Shown: positions 26,087 through 35,591, counted from the first letter of the stretch. The stretch is 64,000 nucleotides of DNA from Candidatus Bathyarchaeia archaeon (GCA_035283685.1 DATETJ010000009.1:248001-312000), one strand, 5' to 3'. A program made the numbers and translations. Notes: generated by a model from the letters alone, not told the origin.

Positions 26087-27163
26087 ATGCCTGTAATTGA
26101 AAAGGTATCTTGGGATTATGCGGGACCGGATGAGATCGCCTACAGATTTCAGAAACTCAACCTGAAATTCGGAAGCCAGGTGATCGTCAAGGAGAACCAA
26201 TGGGGGGTGTTTTTCAGAGATGGCAAAGCTTACGACGTTTTTGGTCCCGGAAGACACACAATCACGAGCGCCAACATTCCGTTTTTGACTGCTGCCTTGC
26301 AGAAGCTAGGCATAATAGGGGACATATTTGACTGCGAAGTTGTGTTCGTGAGCAACAGTCAATTCAGGGGAAACTTTGGAGGAACAGCTTATTCCGCGCC
26401 AAGCGGAGACATAAAGTACCAGGCTGAAATCGGGTTCTTCGGATATATGCTCTACAAGGTTGAGGAGCCAAAACTTTTTGTCGTAGAATTCTTTGGCAAC
26501 AGAGGTGCCAGTACATCGAAAGACATAGAGAACTACATCCGCGGCTTCATCAATGAACGTATCATAAACGATTTCGGTGACTACGACACATTCACCCTAG
26601 TTAAGAACGTGGACATCACCACAGACAAAGTAGCCTTGAAGATCAGTGACGAAGGCGCAAGAATCGGCTTGAAAATAATAGACTGTGTCTTCGAAGGCGT
26701 CAACATCCCAGAGGAAGCAAGAAGGTTCGCATCTGGAGTCGGGGCTCAAGCCATGACGATGCAGTACATGAAAGAAACAGCAGCCGAACTTAAAGGAGCC
26801 GATGGCGGAGGCGCAGCCGCAGCAGGAGTGGGCGCTGGAATAGGATTAACCATGCCCTTCATGATGGCGCAACAAATGCAACAAGCGCAAGCCGCACAAG
26901 CCCAGCAAGTGGTCATGTGTCCAAGCTGTGGTGCCAAGAATCCAACTACAGTCAAGTTCTGCGGAAACTGCGGAGCAAGCCTCGCCCCTGTGGCAAAGGT
27001 TGCTTGTCCAAACTGCAAAGCAGAAAACCCCGCCGACTTGAAGTTCTGTGGGAACTGCGGCAAGCCTCTTACAGCGGCAACTGAAGTCGCTTGTCCCAAA
27101 TGTAGCACAAAGAACCCTCCTGGAACAAAGTTCTGCGGAAACTGCGGAGAAAAACTGCCCTAG
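26087..27163 (+). CDS. SPFH-domain protein with three zinc ribbons (YdjI-like)
   Basis: The 358-residue product has an SPFH domain of the virion-core/YdjI type (residues about 20-230, with VKENQWGVFFRDG and YDVFGPGRHTI). An Ala/Gly/Gln-rich linker follows. Three zinc ribbons end the protein, each C-P-x-C then FCGNCG (about residues 280-355). SPFH proteins form membrane-associated rings or scaffolds. GGAGG lies upstream of the ATG. It is the second gene of a four-gene cassette with a PH-like protein and a HerA-like ATPase. Confidence 0.85.
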   Translation: MPVIEKVSWDYAGPDEIAYRFQKLNLKFGSQVIVKENQWGVFFRDGKAYDVFGPGRHTITSANIPFLTAALQKLGIIGDIFDCEVVFVSNSQFRGNFGGTAYSAPSGDIKYQAEIGFFGYMLYKVEEPKLFVVEFFGNRGASTSKDIENYIRGFINERIINDFGDYDTFTLVKNVDITTDKVALKISDEGARIGLKIIDCVFEGVNIPEEARRFASGVGAQAMTMQYMKETAAELKGADGGGAAAAGVGAGIGLTMPFMMAQQMQQAQAAQAQQVVMCPSCGAKNPTTVKFCGNCGASLAPVAKVACPNCKAENPADLKFCGNCGKPLTAATEVACPKCSTKNPPGTKFCGNCGEKLP

Positions 27164-27210
27164 ATACCAGCGCGCGCTATGTTGAGGAAATGCATGAGGG
27201 ATAAACAAAG

Positions 27211-28266
27211 ATGTCACAGATTGACAGTCAAAAGCAAGCTCTCTATTCTCGACTCCGCTCGATTGAGTCTGATCTTTCAAGCGCGTCAGGCGCAATAAGT
27301 GATGCACACAGCAAGCTAGCCTACATTGAGGGAGCTATGGGTTCTCTTCCAAGCAGACTTGCAGGAGTTCGAGGGCGCGGCTACGCAGCAATGGGGCATC
27401 TCGAGAAAAGCATCGACTTGCTCACCAGAAAGTGGATGGATGTTTCTCCCGTCATTAAACAAGCGTTTCTTGCCAGCGTTGAACCGCTGACGGCTCAGGT
27501 CAATGGACTGCAAGCTGAAGCGCGAGGATTGCGGAGCCAAATAGATAGTGGAAACATTGCGTCCAGTCAATCTTTGGCAAGTCGTTTGTCAATGGACGCT
27601 TCTTCTCTTAGGACTCGAGCCACCGTTGAAGTGAGCAAAGTCAATGAGCCACTCAACGAATTAACGTCAAGTGTCAATGCCATAGATAGAGACTTGAAAG
27701 TAGCTGAAAAAACCGTAGAACTTTTTGCACAAGCGAATTTTCCACTAAAGCAAGAGGAAAGCCCTGTTTTGGCCATCGAAGGAAAAATCATGAAGGGCGA
27801 CAAAAGCGATGGAACTCTATACTTCACGAATCAAAGGTTCATTTTTGAAGGAAAAAAGGAAGTTGTCCTGGAGAAAAAATTCTTCATTGCCACCAAGAAG
27901 AAGACCGAAAGGATAGTCCAGATAGATCAGCCCATCGGCGCGTTACAGGAGATATCTAAGGGCAGAGTAGGTCTAATCGCTTGGACAGGGATCTATATTC
28001 GTTTCAAGCCGGAACGCCAACTGGAAGAGACACCGTTTGACGTGAAAGGATGGGAAGCTGACGTGATAGGAAGATTCTTCAGTTATGTTATGGGTGGAGA
28101 AGCTGACAGAGACATAGCCACTATAAAGGGAACCCCAGCTATAGCGGCACCAACCATTCAGCTTGCCCGATGCTCCCGTTGCAGCGCACCATACACCCGT
28201 GAGATCTACAAGGGACAAACCTCAGTGCAGTGCGAGTATTGCGGAACCCAAATAGTGGTCCAATAA
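27211..28266 (+). CDS. Coiled-coil protein with PH/GRAM-like domain and zinc ribbon
   Basis: The 351-residue product has an N-terminal coiled coil (residues about 1-175), then a region resembling a bacterial PH/GRAM domain (KGDKSDGTLYFTNQRFIFEG, to about residue 300). A C-terminal zinc ribbon (CSRCSAPY, then CEYCGTQI) ends it. PH-like domains of this sort often bind membranes or partner proteins. It lies 47 bases after the SPFH gene and 73 before the ATPase gene, all in one direction. Confidence 0.7.
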   Translation: MSQIDSQKQALYSRLRSIESDLSSASGAISDAHSKLAYIEGAMGSLPSRLAGVRGRGYAAMGHLEKSIDLLTRKWMDVSPVIKQAFLASVEPLTAQVNGLQAEARGLRSQIDSGNIASSQSLASRLSMDASSLRTRATVEVSKVNEPLNELTSSVNAIDRDLKVAEKTVELFAQANFPLKQEESPVLAIEGKIMKGDKSDGTLYFTNQRFIFEGKKEVVLEKKFFIATKKKTERIVQIDQPIGALQEISKGRVGLIAWTGIYIRFKPERQLEETPFDVKGWEADVIGRFFSYVMGGEADRDIATIKGTPAIAAPTIQLARCSRCSAPYTREIYKGQTSVQCEYCGTQIVVQ

Positions 28267-28339
28267 TCTGAACGGACACCCGCGCGTAAGACAACAGTAT
28301 TCGTTATCAAAGTGGGTAAGCAGATGAGGTGAGCTAGAG

Positions 28340-30781
28340 ATGCAGGACTTTGAGAAGCTGGGTGTTTTTTACTTAGGGCGCCTTTATGATGTGCGGAACA
28401 AAACATCTTTAGCAGATTTACTGCTTTATGATTCAAAAGACTTAGTTACACACGGCGTCTGCATCGGCATGACAGGCAGCGGGAAGACAGGCCTATGCAT
28501 ATCTCTTCTTGAAGAAGCCGCTTTAGACGGTATTCCATCAATTGTAATAGATCCAAAAGGAGACATCACAAATCTTCTTCTCACTTTTCCGGAACTGCGA
28601 GCCGAAGATTTCGCCCCATGGATAAACGAAGATGACGCAGTCAAGCAAGGGCTTTCTTCACAAGACTACGCAGTTCAACAGGCTCAACTGTGGAAGGACG
28701 GACTCGCCAAGTGGGGCCAAGACAGTGCTCGCATTCAGCGCTTGCGAGAAGTCGCCGACTTGGTTATTTACACTCCTGGCAGCAACGCTGGTCTGCCCGT
28801 GTCAATACTCAAATCATTCTCCACTCCGCCACCCGAAATAATAGAAGACAATGAACTCTTCCACGAACGCATAAGCACTACTGTAACCAGCCTGCTTGGA
28901 CTTTTAGGCATTGAAGCAGATCCAATTCAGTCGAGAGAGCACATACTGATATCGACCATACTGGCCACGACTTGGAAGCAGGGCGTGGATCTGAATCTTG
29001 AAAAGCTAATCCAGCAAATCCAGAACCCGCCAGTTGCGCGTGTTGGAGTGCTAGAACTGGAATCCTTCTATCCGTCTAAGGAACGGTTTGCGTTAGCCAT
29101 GCGCCTCAACAATCTTCTTGCAGCCCCAGGATTCGAACTCTGGCTGCAGGGAGAACCGCTTGATATTACTAAACTATTGTACAATTCTTCTGGCAAGCCG
29201 AAAGTGTCCATATTCTATATTGCACTACTGAGCGATGCGCAACGCATGTTCTTCGTCTCACTGCTGCTAAACCAGATCGTAGGTTGGATGCGCACTCAAT
29301 CCGGAACAACAAGCCTTCGCGCTATCGTATACATGGACGAAGTTTTCGGTTACTTACCGCCATTAGCTAATCCGCCCTCGAAGACTCCGCTTCTAACTCT
29401 TCTGAAACAAGCCCGCGCCTTTGGATTAGGCGTCTTATTGGCCACTCAAAACCCAGTGGATCTAGACTACAAGGGTTTGTCCAACGCTGGCACGTGGTTC
29501 ATTGGCCGTCTGCAAACAGACCGCGACAAGATGCGTGTCCTAGACGCTCTAGAAACTGTTTCAGCCAGCTCAGACACCCGATTCGACCGACAGACAATGG
29601 ATCAAACTATCAGCTCCTTGGGAAAACGGATTTTCCTAATGCATAATGTGCACGAAGATGCCCCTGTAGTGTTTGAAACTAGGTGGGCAATGTCTTATCT
29701 ACGTGGTCCCTTAACGCGCAACCAAATCAAGACAATCATGGATCCCATACGAACGGCTCAATGGGCGCCTTCGACAGCCGAATCTGCTATCTCACCAGCA
29801 CCATCAGTAGCAGCATTATCCATCCCAAGCGGAACCATAGGAAGCCAAAGACCAATTCTGTCACCCGAGATCCTACAGTATTTCCTGCCCACAGTTAGAG
29901 CCAAACCCAACGGAGTCTCCCTTACCTACTGCCCGATGATTCTGGGCGCCGCCCAAGTTCGCTTCGCAGACGCGAAGACCAGAATCGATGCGACGCGAGA
30001 TGCCGTTTTTCTGTCTTCAATCACCAATGACCCTGTCCCCGTCAATTGGGACAACTCAACTGAGGCAAACCTGACACTCGACAACCTAAAGAGCGCATCA
30101 TCTGAAACTGCACAATTCGCTGAGCTAGCTCCTGCAGCTTCAAACGTGAAGAACTACGACATCTGGCAAAAAGACTTCACCAACTGGTTGCTAAGGACAC
30201 AGAAACTCGAATTGCTTAGAAGCCCAAGCCTCAGAGAGCTCTCTAAACCAGGAGAGGCAGAACGCGACTTCAGAGTACGGCTGCAACAAGCCGCAAGGGA
30301 GCACCGCGACCAAAGTGCAGAAAAACTACGTTTCAAATACGCCTCAGCCTTTGCTAGGCTGGATCAACGCATTGGAAGCGCGCAAGCGGCTTTTGAGAGG
30401 CATAAAGCTAGGGATAGTGAACAGAAATATGACAGCGCCGTATCATTCGGAGCCAGCTTGCTTGGTTCTTTTCTTGGAAGGAAGTCCGCGAGGGGAGCAG
30501 CAAGAGCTGCACGTAGAATGGGTCGCGCAATGAAGGAATCCAAGTCTGAGGCGAATGCACAGGAAAAGCTAAAAGCATTACAAAAACAACGCGCCCAACT
30601 TGAAGCACAGTTCCAATCCGAAACATCCCTGCTTGAAGCGAAAATCAATCCATTGACTGAAAAACTAGAGAGCATTTCCATTAGACCCACCAAAGCCCAC
30701 ATTTCAACGAAGCTGGTTGCACTGCTATGGACCCCACACTGGATAGATGAGCAGCACAAAACAACCCCCGCTTGGCAATAA
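28340..30781 (+). CDS. Large HerA/FtsK-family ATPase with C-terminal coiled coil
   Basis: The 813-residue product has Walker A at residues 43-50 (GMTGSGKT), Walker B in AIVYMDEVFGYLPP (about residue 335) and the polar motif LLATQNPVDLDY. These are the features of HerA-like hexameric pumps. The second half has a central domain of unknown type and a long coiled coil rich in Arg, Gln and Glu (about 600-770). GAGGTGA stands before the ATG. It is distinct from the canonical HerA near 61 kb and has no NurA partner. The cargo is unknown: DNA or protein, perhaps at a membrane given its SPFH neighbour. Confidence 0.85.
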   Translation: MQDFEKLGVFYLGRLYDVRNKTSLADLLLYDSKDLVTHGVCIGMTGSGKTGLCISLLEEAALDGIPSIVIDPKGDITNLLLTFPELRAEDFAPWINEDDAVKQGLSSQDYAVQQAQLWKDGLAKWGQDSARIQRLREVADLVIYTPGSNAGLPVSILKSFSTPPPEIIEDNELFHERISTTVTSLLGLLGIEADPIQSREHILISTILATTWKQGVDLNLEKLIQQIQNPPVARVGVLELESFYPSKERFALAMRLNNLLAAPGFELWLQGEPLDITKLLYNSSGKPKVSIFYIALLSDAQRMFFVSLLLNQIVGWMRTQSGTTSLRAIVYMDEVFGYLPPLANPPSKTPLLTLLKQARAFGLGVLLATQNPVDLDYKGLSNAGTWFIGRLQTDRDKMRVLDALETVSASSDTRFDRQTMDQTISSLGKRIFLMHNVHEDAPVVFETRWAMSYLRGPLTRNQIKTIMDPIRTAQWAPSTAESAISPAPSVAALSIPSGTIGSQRPILSPEILQYFLPTVRAKPNGVSLTYCPMILGAAQVRFADAKTRIDATRDAVFLSSITNDPVPVNWDNSTEANLTLDNLKSASSETAQFAELAPAASNVKNYDIWQKDFTNWLLRTQKLELLRSPSLRELSKPGEAERDFRVRLQQAAREHRDQSAEKLRFKYASAFARLDQRIGSAQAAFERHKARDSEQKYDSAVSFGASLLGSFLGRKSARGAARAARRMGRAMKESKSEANAQEKLKALQKQRAQLEAQFQSETSLLEAKINPLTEKLESISIRPTKAHISTKLVALLWTPHWIDEQHKTTPAWQ

Positions 30782-30825
30782 CATATGAAAAGGAAAGATG
30801 CAACCTAGCCCACTGAAACATGATG

Positions 30826-31029
30826 GCCTTCAATTTGATTTGCAGCTCTTTGCGCGTGCTATGTCATCAAACAAAGAACCCGTTCTATGTCATGAACTTC
30901 CCAAGACACGGGACTCCAGGAACACCATGCGCTACATTCACCTCGAGAGAGCTCTCTTCAGTCAAGAAACCGACGAATACAATGTCAAAGTCGCTAAAAC
31001 CTTGGAAGAGGCGTGCAAACTAGTCGAGA
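30826..31029 (+). pseudogene. Remnant of a tyrosine recombinase C-terminus
   Basis: Two overlapping frames together give an integrase tail. The first reads CHQTKNPFYVMNFPRH, like the conserved helix with the catalytic His. The second, after a shift near 30908-30912, reads DSRNTMRYIHLERALFSQ with the catalytic Tyr, then TDEYNVKVAKTLEEACKLVE. The sequence ends abruptly at a GC palindrome near 31029. This is a dead fragment of an archaeal integrase left beside the ATPase cassette. Confidence 0.7.
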
Positions 31030-31080
31030 GAGCGCGCGCTTCGCATGCTTGCTATGGCTACTATGCCTTAGGCTGAGGGT

Positions 31081-31582
31081 CTTGCCATAGTTTTTGCTAA
31101 GTATGTGCAGGTCTTTGACGTCGACTATGCCGTCTTGGTTGATGTCGCTGCACTGCCAAGTGGGTTCCTTTATTACCCAGACGCGTACGCGGACGAAGTT
31201 CCAGTAGAGGGTTTGTTTTGCCACGACAGAGCATGACTGTATTATTTGTTAGGCGAGTTAAAGCCAAGCCTGTCTCAACGTCTGTCTTGGTAAGCCAAGC
31301 ATCGACATTGTTAGAACGATGAGGTTTGGTGTCGCCAGCGCGTTGCTGCGGTCAACAGTCTGAACAACAGAAAAAAACAGTTTCCTGTACCGTAAGTTTG
31401 ACTCCAAACGGGTTGCCAGACGGATCAGTCTTGACAAGCCAGAAATCCTCACCACCAACACCATAAGAGTGTGTATCTTCAGCTAACGCGTATCCTTCAT
31501 CGCTGTCTGGACAACAATTTTCTCTTTTTCTCTTGTCTTTGAGCGATCTTTGCCAAGTCGCGCGTGGCAAAATCACCCGCAA
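31081..31582 (-). pseudogene. Decayed secreted propeller/dockerin protein
   Basis: Several broken minus-strand frames fit one ancestral secreted protein. Around 31400-31513 a frame reads GYALAEDTHSYGVGGEDFWL, a blade of the same propeller type as the gene at 10751. Around 31100-31160 another frame reads DINQDGIVDVKDLHILSKNY, a dockerin-like calcium-binding repeat. The pieces are in different frames and separated by stops. It lies between the integrase remnant and the primase gene. Confidence 0.7.
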
Positions 31583-31600
31583 TGAGAGAGCCCACGAGTG

Positions 31601-32938
31601 CTATTCAATGATAGCATGCACCAACTCAAGCTTTTCCTTTCCGGCACCACAAAAGTTCAACCTTTCTCCACGGATCTTTATCCCTAATGACGAAAAGAAT
31701 TCGAAATGCGCCTTGCTCGCCTGACCCTTCAGGTCTGACTCCAGCACCCCGACCAGTTCAGGCTCCTTGCGCGCTATCTTACCGTCCAACCCTATACTTT
31801 TCCCAACACGAGTGTACGTGCACCCGTACTTGCGACACGCATTCAAGTTTATAGAACCAGCTGCGAAAAGAATCTTTTCAAGTCTTCTTCTTGAGACTGC
31901 CTTGAGGCTAAACGCGTCAAACTTGTTGCCGTCGCTGAAGACCAGAAAGTCACCAAGGTCGTACTGGCATTGAACCTTCTCAGCAACGTCAACCACTTCC
32001 TCCATTTTCTTCCAGTCCCCAAACTCTAACACAGGTATCTTGAGCAGAGTTCCAGGTACATTGCTGGTAATGAACGTAGAGTAACAAGGTCCACGTTCGG
32101 GAGCGGGCCTTACTCCCAATCGGCCCAGCCTCCCCAAGAATTTTGCCACGATGAAATCGCGTGTCATCTCCCGACGCCTCGGGATCCTGGGAGTGATAAT
32201 ACCATGCTGCTGCGCTGACTTAAGTATTTTTTCTGTGCTGGATTGAAGCTCCTTTTTTTCAAGCACAGTGCACACAAAACCAGTCTTTGAGTTTATCGTT
32301 CCAGGCAGCCTGATTATGCGCCGCGTGTCCACCGTAACCTTTTCATCGAATACAAGGTTCCCGTCTTTCGCTTCTTTCACGACTCTCTTTCTTCTTTCAA
32401 CGGCCTCTAGCTCACGTTTCATGGGGTTCTCTTCGGTTATCTCTTTATTCCACGGGTCGTCGCACACGACATGAAAGCCTTTGCTTCCAGAAAATGCGGA
32501 ATACCGCACGTTGATTCTCCTCGACTCGAGAAAATCAATCAGCGCCATAGTTTGCCGTTTCGCATCCTCCAAGGTTTTTATTTCTCCGCTGACATCAATG
32601 TCGAAGGCAAGGTCGCATGAAATCATCACATTCTTTAGAACATCCTTTTCAACTCGGCTCCCCAGTAGATGCGGGTTGAGCCAACAAGCGGTAGAATAAT
32701 ACACATCTGTAGGCACCTTCCTTGCAAGATGTTCTCGCAGGTCACTCAGCGCGCGGATTTTGCGTTCAACCTTGTAGAACGAGCCGTCGGGCAGGCGAAA
32801 TCGAAAGTGGCGGAAATTGACCTTCGGTACCACGGCTAGATCTATAGGACAGAATTTGTAATAGCACTTGAGCTGAGAGCGCTGGGAAGTAGAGAGAATC
32901 GAATCCGTTTCCATCTCTTTTTCATTTACCAGTTTCAT
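31601..32938 (-). CDS. priS: DNA primase small (catalytic) subunit
   Basis: The 445-residue product belongs to the archaeo-eukaryotic primase family. It has the metal-binding motif FDID (112-115), the nucleotide-binding stretch SGSKGFHV (150-157) and later VTVDTRRIIRLPGTINSKTG. It makes RNA or DNA primers at the fork. It is about 90 residues longer than many archaeal PriS proteins; the extra C-terminus (CRKYGCTYTRVGKSI and onwards) carries two cysteines of unknown role. Its ATG overlaps the stop of the preceding small gene by 4 bases. Confidence 0.9.
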   Translation of the reverse strand: MKLVNEKEMETDSILSTSQRSQLKCYYKFCPIDLAVVPKVNFRHFRFRLPDGSFYKVERKIRALSDLREHLARKVPTDVYYSTACWLNPHLLGSRVEKDVLKNVMISCDLAFDIDVSGEIKTLEDAKRQTMALIDFLESRRINVRYSAFSGSKGFHVVCDDPWNKEITEENPMKRELEAVERRKRVVKEAKDGNLVFDEKVTVDTRRIIRLPGTINSKTGFVCTVLEKKELQSSTEKILKSAQQHGIITPRIPRRREMTRDFIVAKFLGRLGRLGVRPAPERGPCYSTFITSNVPGTLLKIPVLEFGDWKKMEEVVDVAEKVQCQYDLGDFLVFSDGNKFDAFSLKAVSRRRLEKILFAAGSINLNACRKYGCTYTRVGKSIGLDGKIARKEPELVGVLESDLKGQASKAHFEFFSSLGIKIRGERLNFCGAGKEKLELVHAIIE

Positions 32939-33264
32939 TCGATTACTCTGACGAGGTCACCGTATTTTCTTTCACTTATGTATGCCCGAAAACCGTTGGC
33001 AATATTGGGGTATTTCTTGAAATCCTCCGTTTTCTCCAGTTCTTTCAAAAGGTTTTGGAGCTGTTTTTCAACCTCAGTGCTTGTTAAGCCGTCTCTAAAT
33101 CGGTTTCCATACGTTGTTTTGATCCATGCAGCAAGTCTACCATAGCGGCTTTGCGCCCTTGGTATGGGTGCGCGTTCCGGTTCAGGGCGGGTTGGCTTTC
33201 CCCCCCAAGTTTTCTCTACTTTCAAGCCTTTCTTAAGCTTATCCAAAAAGCCCATGCCCTCCAC
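32935..33264 (-). CDS. Unknown protein coupled to primase
   Basis: The 109-residue product has a basic N-terminus (GFLDKLKKGLKVEKTWGG), a proline/arginine-rich linker (PTRPEPERAPIPRAQSRYG) and a helical C-terminal half (STEVEKQLQNLLKELEKTEDF). I do not recognise it. The 4-base overlap with priS means translational coupling, so a role with primase is plausible but unproven. The true start may be the internal ATG three codons in. Confidence 0.6.
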   Translation of the reverse strand: MEGMGFLDKLKKGLKVEKTWGGKPTRPEPERAPIPRAQSRYGRLAAWIKTTYGNRFRDGLTSTEVEKQLQNLLKELEKTEDFKKYPNIANGFRAYISERKYGDLVRVIE

Positions 33265-33377
33265 TTTGCGCCAGTCTAAATAAAACTCTTGCGGTTACCC
33301 CAAAGATGCTTTAAGAAAAATCGTAAATCCTTAACAATCAATAGGCTAAACCACCGCAAGAAGGAAGAGACAACACG

Positions 33378-33509
33378 ATGAACTTGTTGAACTGGGCGTA
33401 CACAGGAAAGAAAGGCTTTGTCTTGCACGAGCGCAGCAGGAATCCTTCAAGCAAGGGGTACGGGGTAGGGACGACCTCTACATTTGAAATCAATGAACGC
33501 TCGAGATAA
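33378..33509 (+). CDS. Possible small reading frame
   Basis: A 43-codon frame starts at an ATG preceded by AGGAAGAG and encodes a basic peptide (LLNWAYTGKKGFVLHERSRN). It is the only candidate in a 494-base gap; the rest of the gap (to 33758) shows nothing recognisable. Conservation is untested. Confidence 0.3.
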   Translation: MNLLNWAYTGKKGFVLHERSRNPSSKGYGVGTTSTFEINERSR

Positions 33510-33758
33510 CTTCCAGTCCCTCTTTTTTCCTAGTTTCCCAAAGTATTCCGTCGATGTTTTGCGACCCTTAAACATCTTTTAGCAGACTCTCAAGCTCGCA
33601 TAAGCGGAATCCCGCTTGATGTCTAGGTAACGGCGGATCGATTCAGGCGGTAAGAGATAAATGCTCAACGTTGCATTCACAATCAATATTGCGGGACGAA
33701 TTTCCAAGTAAGACGTCTAAAAGCATTTAGACTCATGTCTCATTAAATACTTGGCACG

Positions 33759-34343
33759 GTGTTTAGTTTGCGTTTGCTTCCAAATGAAAACGTTGAGTGG
33801 ACAACACGAAAAGGTTTTTTCAGCCTTTCTCTCGTCCTAGCATTTTCTGGTACAATTGTTGGAGCTTTTCTTGCGATTTTTTGCTTCCTTGGAGGTAAGA
33901 CCGACGGTCAAGCCTTCCCACCTAACCCCACTCTTGGCTGGACAGGCGTTGCCCTGATTCTGATGGGACTCGGCTATACAGCAATCTCCTTCGCAGTAGT
34001 CAAGTCGACCCAGTATATTTTAACAAACCAGAGAATAGTTGAAACTAGATTTGATAAGATCGTTAAAGAAATCGCACTTGCAGATTTCATGGGAAAACCC
34101 ATCAGCCAGTTCCTCGACAAGCAGACCGCTGGGACAGTTAATGAACAACCAGTGTTCAATGTCCGGATTACTAACCCAAAATCATTGAGCTTCATAGAAC
34201 TTAAGTCCTTGAACGAGAGGGCAGTGGAAGCATTAGAAGGAATCTTGGAACGTGCCCGTCAAGTGGTTCGCTGTAAATACTGTAATACCAACAACTCTGC
34301 GACCAACTTTGTGTGTAGCCACTGTGCGGCTCCCTTAGAGTAA
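33759..34343 (+). CDS. Membrane PH-like protein with zinc ribbon
   Basis: The 194-residue product has two membrane helices (about residues 22-45 and 60-82), followed by a region resembling a bacterial PH domain (YILTNQRIVETRFDKIVKEI and the rest to about 165) and a C-terminal zinc ribbon (CKYCNTNN, CSHCAAP). The first part resembles proteins with the bPH2 layout. It shares the TNQR motif and zinc-ribbon ending with the protein at 27211. The start is GTG. Role unknown, likely at the membrane. Confidence 0.65.
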   Translation: MFSLRLLPNENVEWTTRKGFFSLSLVLAFSGTIVGAFLAIFCFLGGKTDGQAFPPNPTLGWTGVALILMGLGYTAISFAVVKSTQYILTNQRIVETRFDKIVKEIALADFMGKPISQFLDKQTAGTVNEQPVFNVRITNPKSLSFIELKSLNERAVEALEGILERARQVVRCKYCNTNNSATNFVCSHCAAPLE

Positions 34344-34592
34344 TCTGTCTTGTACGCGCTAATGGCTTCTTCCTCAAAAGAAGACCCATGGTGGTCGTGA
34401 GAGATTTGCTCCTCGACTGCAGTAGCGAAATCTACCGCAACTTCCTTTTTTTCTGTTTCTTAATATGTCACGACCATAGAAGGCGCCCAGATCTTTAGAA
34501 AGCCACAGTGAAGAAACCACTGCAATATACTCAAAAACGCATTGGATAGTATTTTATTCCAGTTCACAACAAGCATATAGCCTACTCTGGGA

Positions 34593-35579
34593 GTGAACGC
34601 TTACTTGAGCTACGAGATGTGGGCTGAGAAATACCGCCCCAAGACATTGAGCGAGATGATGGATCAAACCGAAATCGTAGAGCGCTTGAAAAGCTTCGTC
34701 AAGAACCGCAACGTGCCACACTGCATTTTTGCGGGTCCACCTGGCACAGGCAAGACCACAGCCGCTCTGTGCTTGGCACGTGACCTGTACAGCGAAGGCT
34801 ACCGCGAACACCTGATGGAGTTGAACGCCAGCGACGAACGCGGCATAAACGTAGTCCGGGAAACCGTGAAGACCTTTGCCCGCATCAAGTCGATAGGCGA
34901 AATCCCGTTCAAGATCCTCATACTCGACGAAGCCGACAACATGACCTCTGACGCGCAGCAAGCTTTGAGGCGCACGATGGAACGGTTCAGTGCAAGCTGC
35001 AGGTTCATTCTCATCGCTAATTACAGCGGCAAAATCATCGAACCCATACAGTCGCGTTGTGCACCTTTTAGATTCACGTACTTGAGCCGAGGAGACCAAG
35101 ACACATACCTCTGTGGAATAGCAGAAAAAGAAAAAATCAAGCTTCAACCAGACGGGTTAGAAGCCATTTTTGAAGTAAGCGGCGGCGACTTACGCCGAGC
35201 CTTAAACGCGCTGCAAGCCGCAGCCTCGTTGGGCAAACCGATAACCCACGAAATGGTTTACTCAGTTATCGGCAGAGCCAACCCGGCTGACGTACGCGAA
35301 ATGCTCAACGTAGCCATGAAAGGCGACTTCATAAGCTCACGTGAAAAACTGCGCGAAATGATGCTTAAGTACGGAGTTGCAGGCAGCGACATAATCCGCC
35401 AAGTGCACATCGAAATCTTCAAGATGAAAGACGTGCCCGAACCATGGAAAATCAAACTCGCCGATGTAATAGGCGAAGTAGATTTCCGACTAGTTCAAGG
35501 CGCGGATGAGGAAGTTCAACTTAGTTCACTGCTGGCAAGAATGGTTGAGGCAGGCTCCGACATAAGACATACACGTTAA
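34593..35579 (+). CDS. rfcS: Replication factor C small subunit
   Basis: The 328-residue product is an AAA+ clamp-loader subunit. It shows the RFC box WAEKYRPKTL, Walker A (GPPGTGKT, about 47-54), Walker B (LILDEADNM) and the SRC motif (SRCAPFRF) that supplies the arginine finger. Together with RFC-L it loads PCNA at primer ends. The start is GTG 34593; an internal ATG at codon 8 also precedes the RFC box. The large subunit gene follows 12 bases later. Confidence 0.97.
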   Translation: MNAYLSYEMWAEKYRPKTLSEMMDQTEIVERLKSFVKNRNVPHCIFAGPPGTGKTTAALCLARDLYSEGYREHLMELNASDERGINVVRETVKTFARIKSIGEIPFKILILDEADNMTSDAQQALRRTMERFSASCRFILIANYSGKIIEPIQSRCAPFRFTYLSRGDQDTYLCGIAEKEKIKLQPDGLEAIFEVSGGDLRRALNALQAAASLGKPITHEMVYSVIGRANPADVREMLNVAMKGDFISSREKLREMMLKYGVAGSDIIRQVHIEIFKMKDVPEPWKIKLADVIGEVDFRLVQGADEEVQLSSLLARMVEAGSDIRHTR

Positions 35580-35591
35580 GGTCACCTTCTC

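Noticed and set aside
34554-35147. A 197-codon minus-strand frame opposite rfcS
   Set aside because: It is antisense to a gene with full RFC motifs and has no support of its own.
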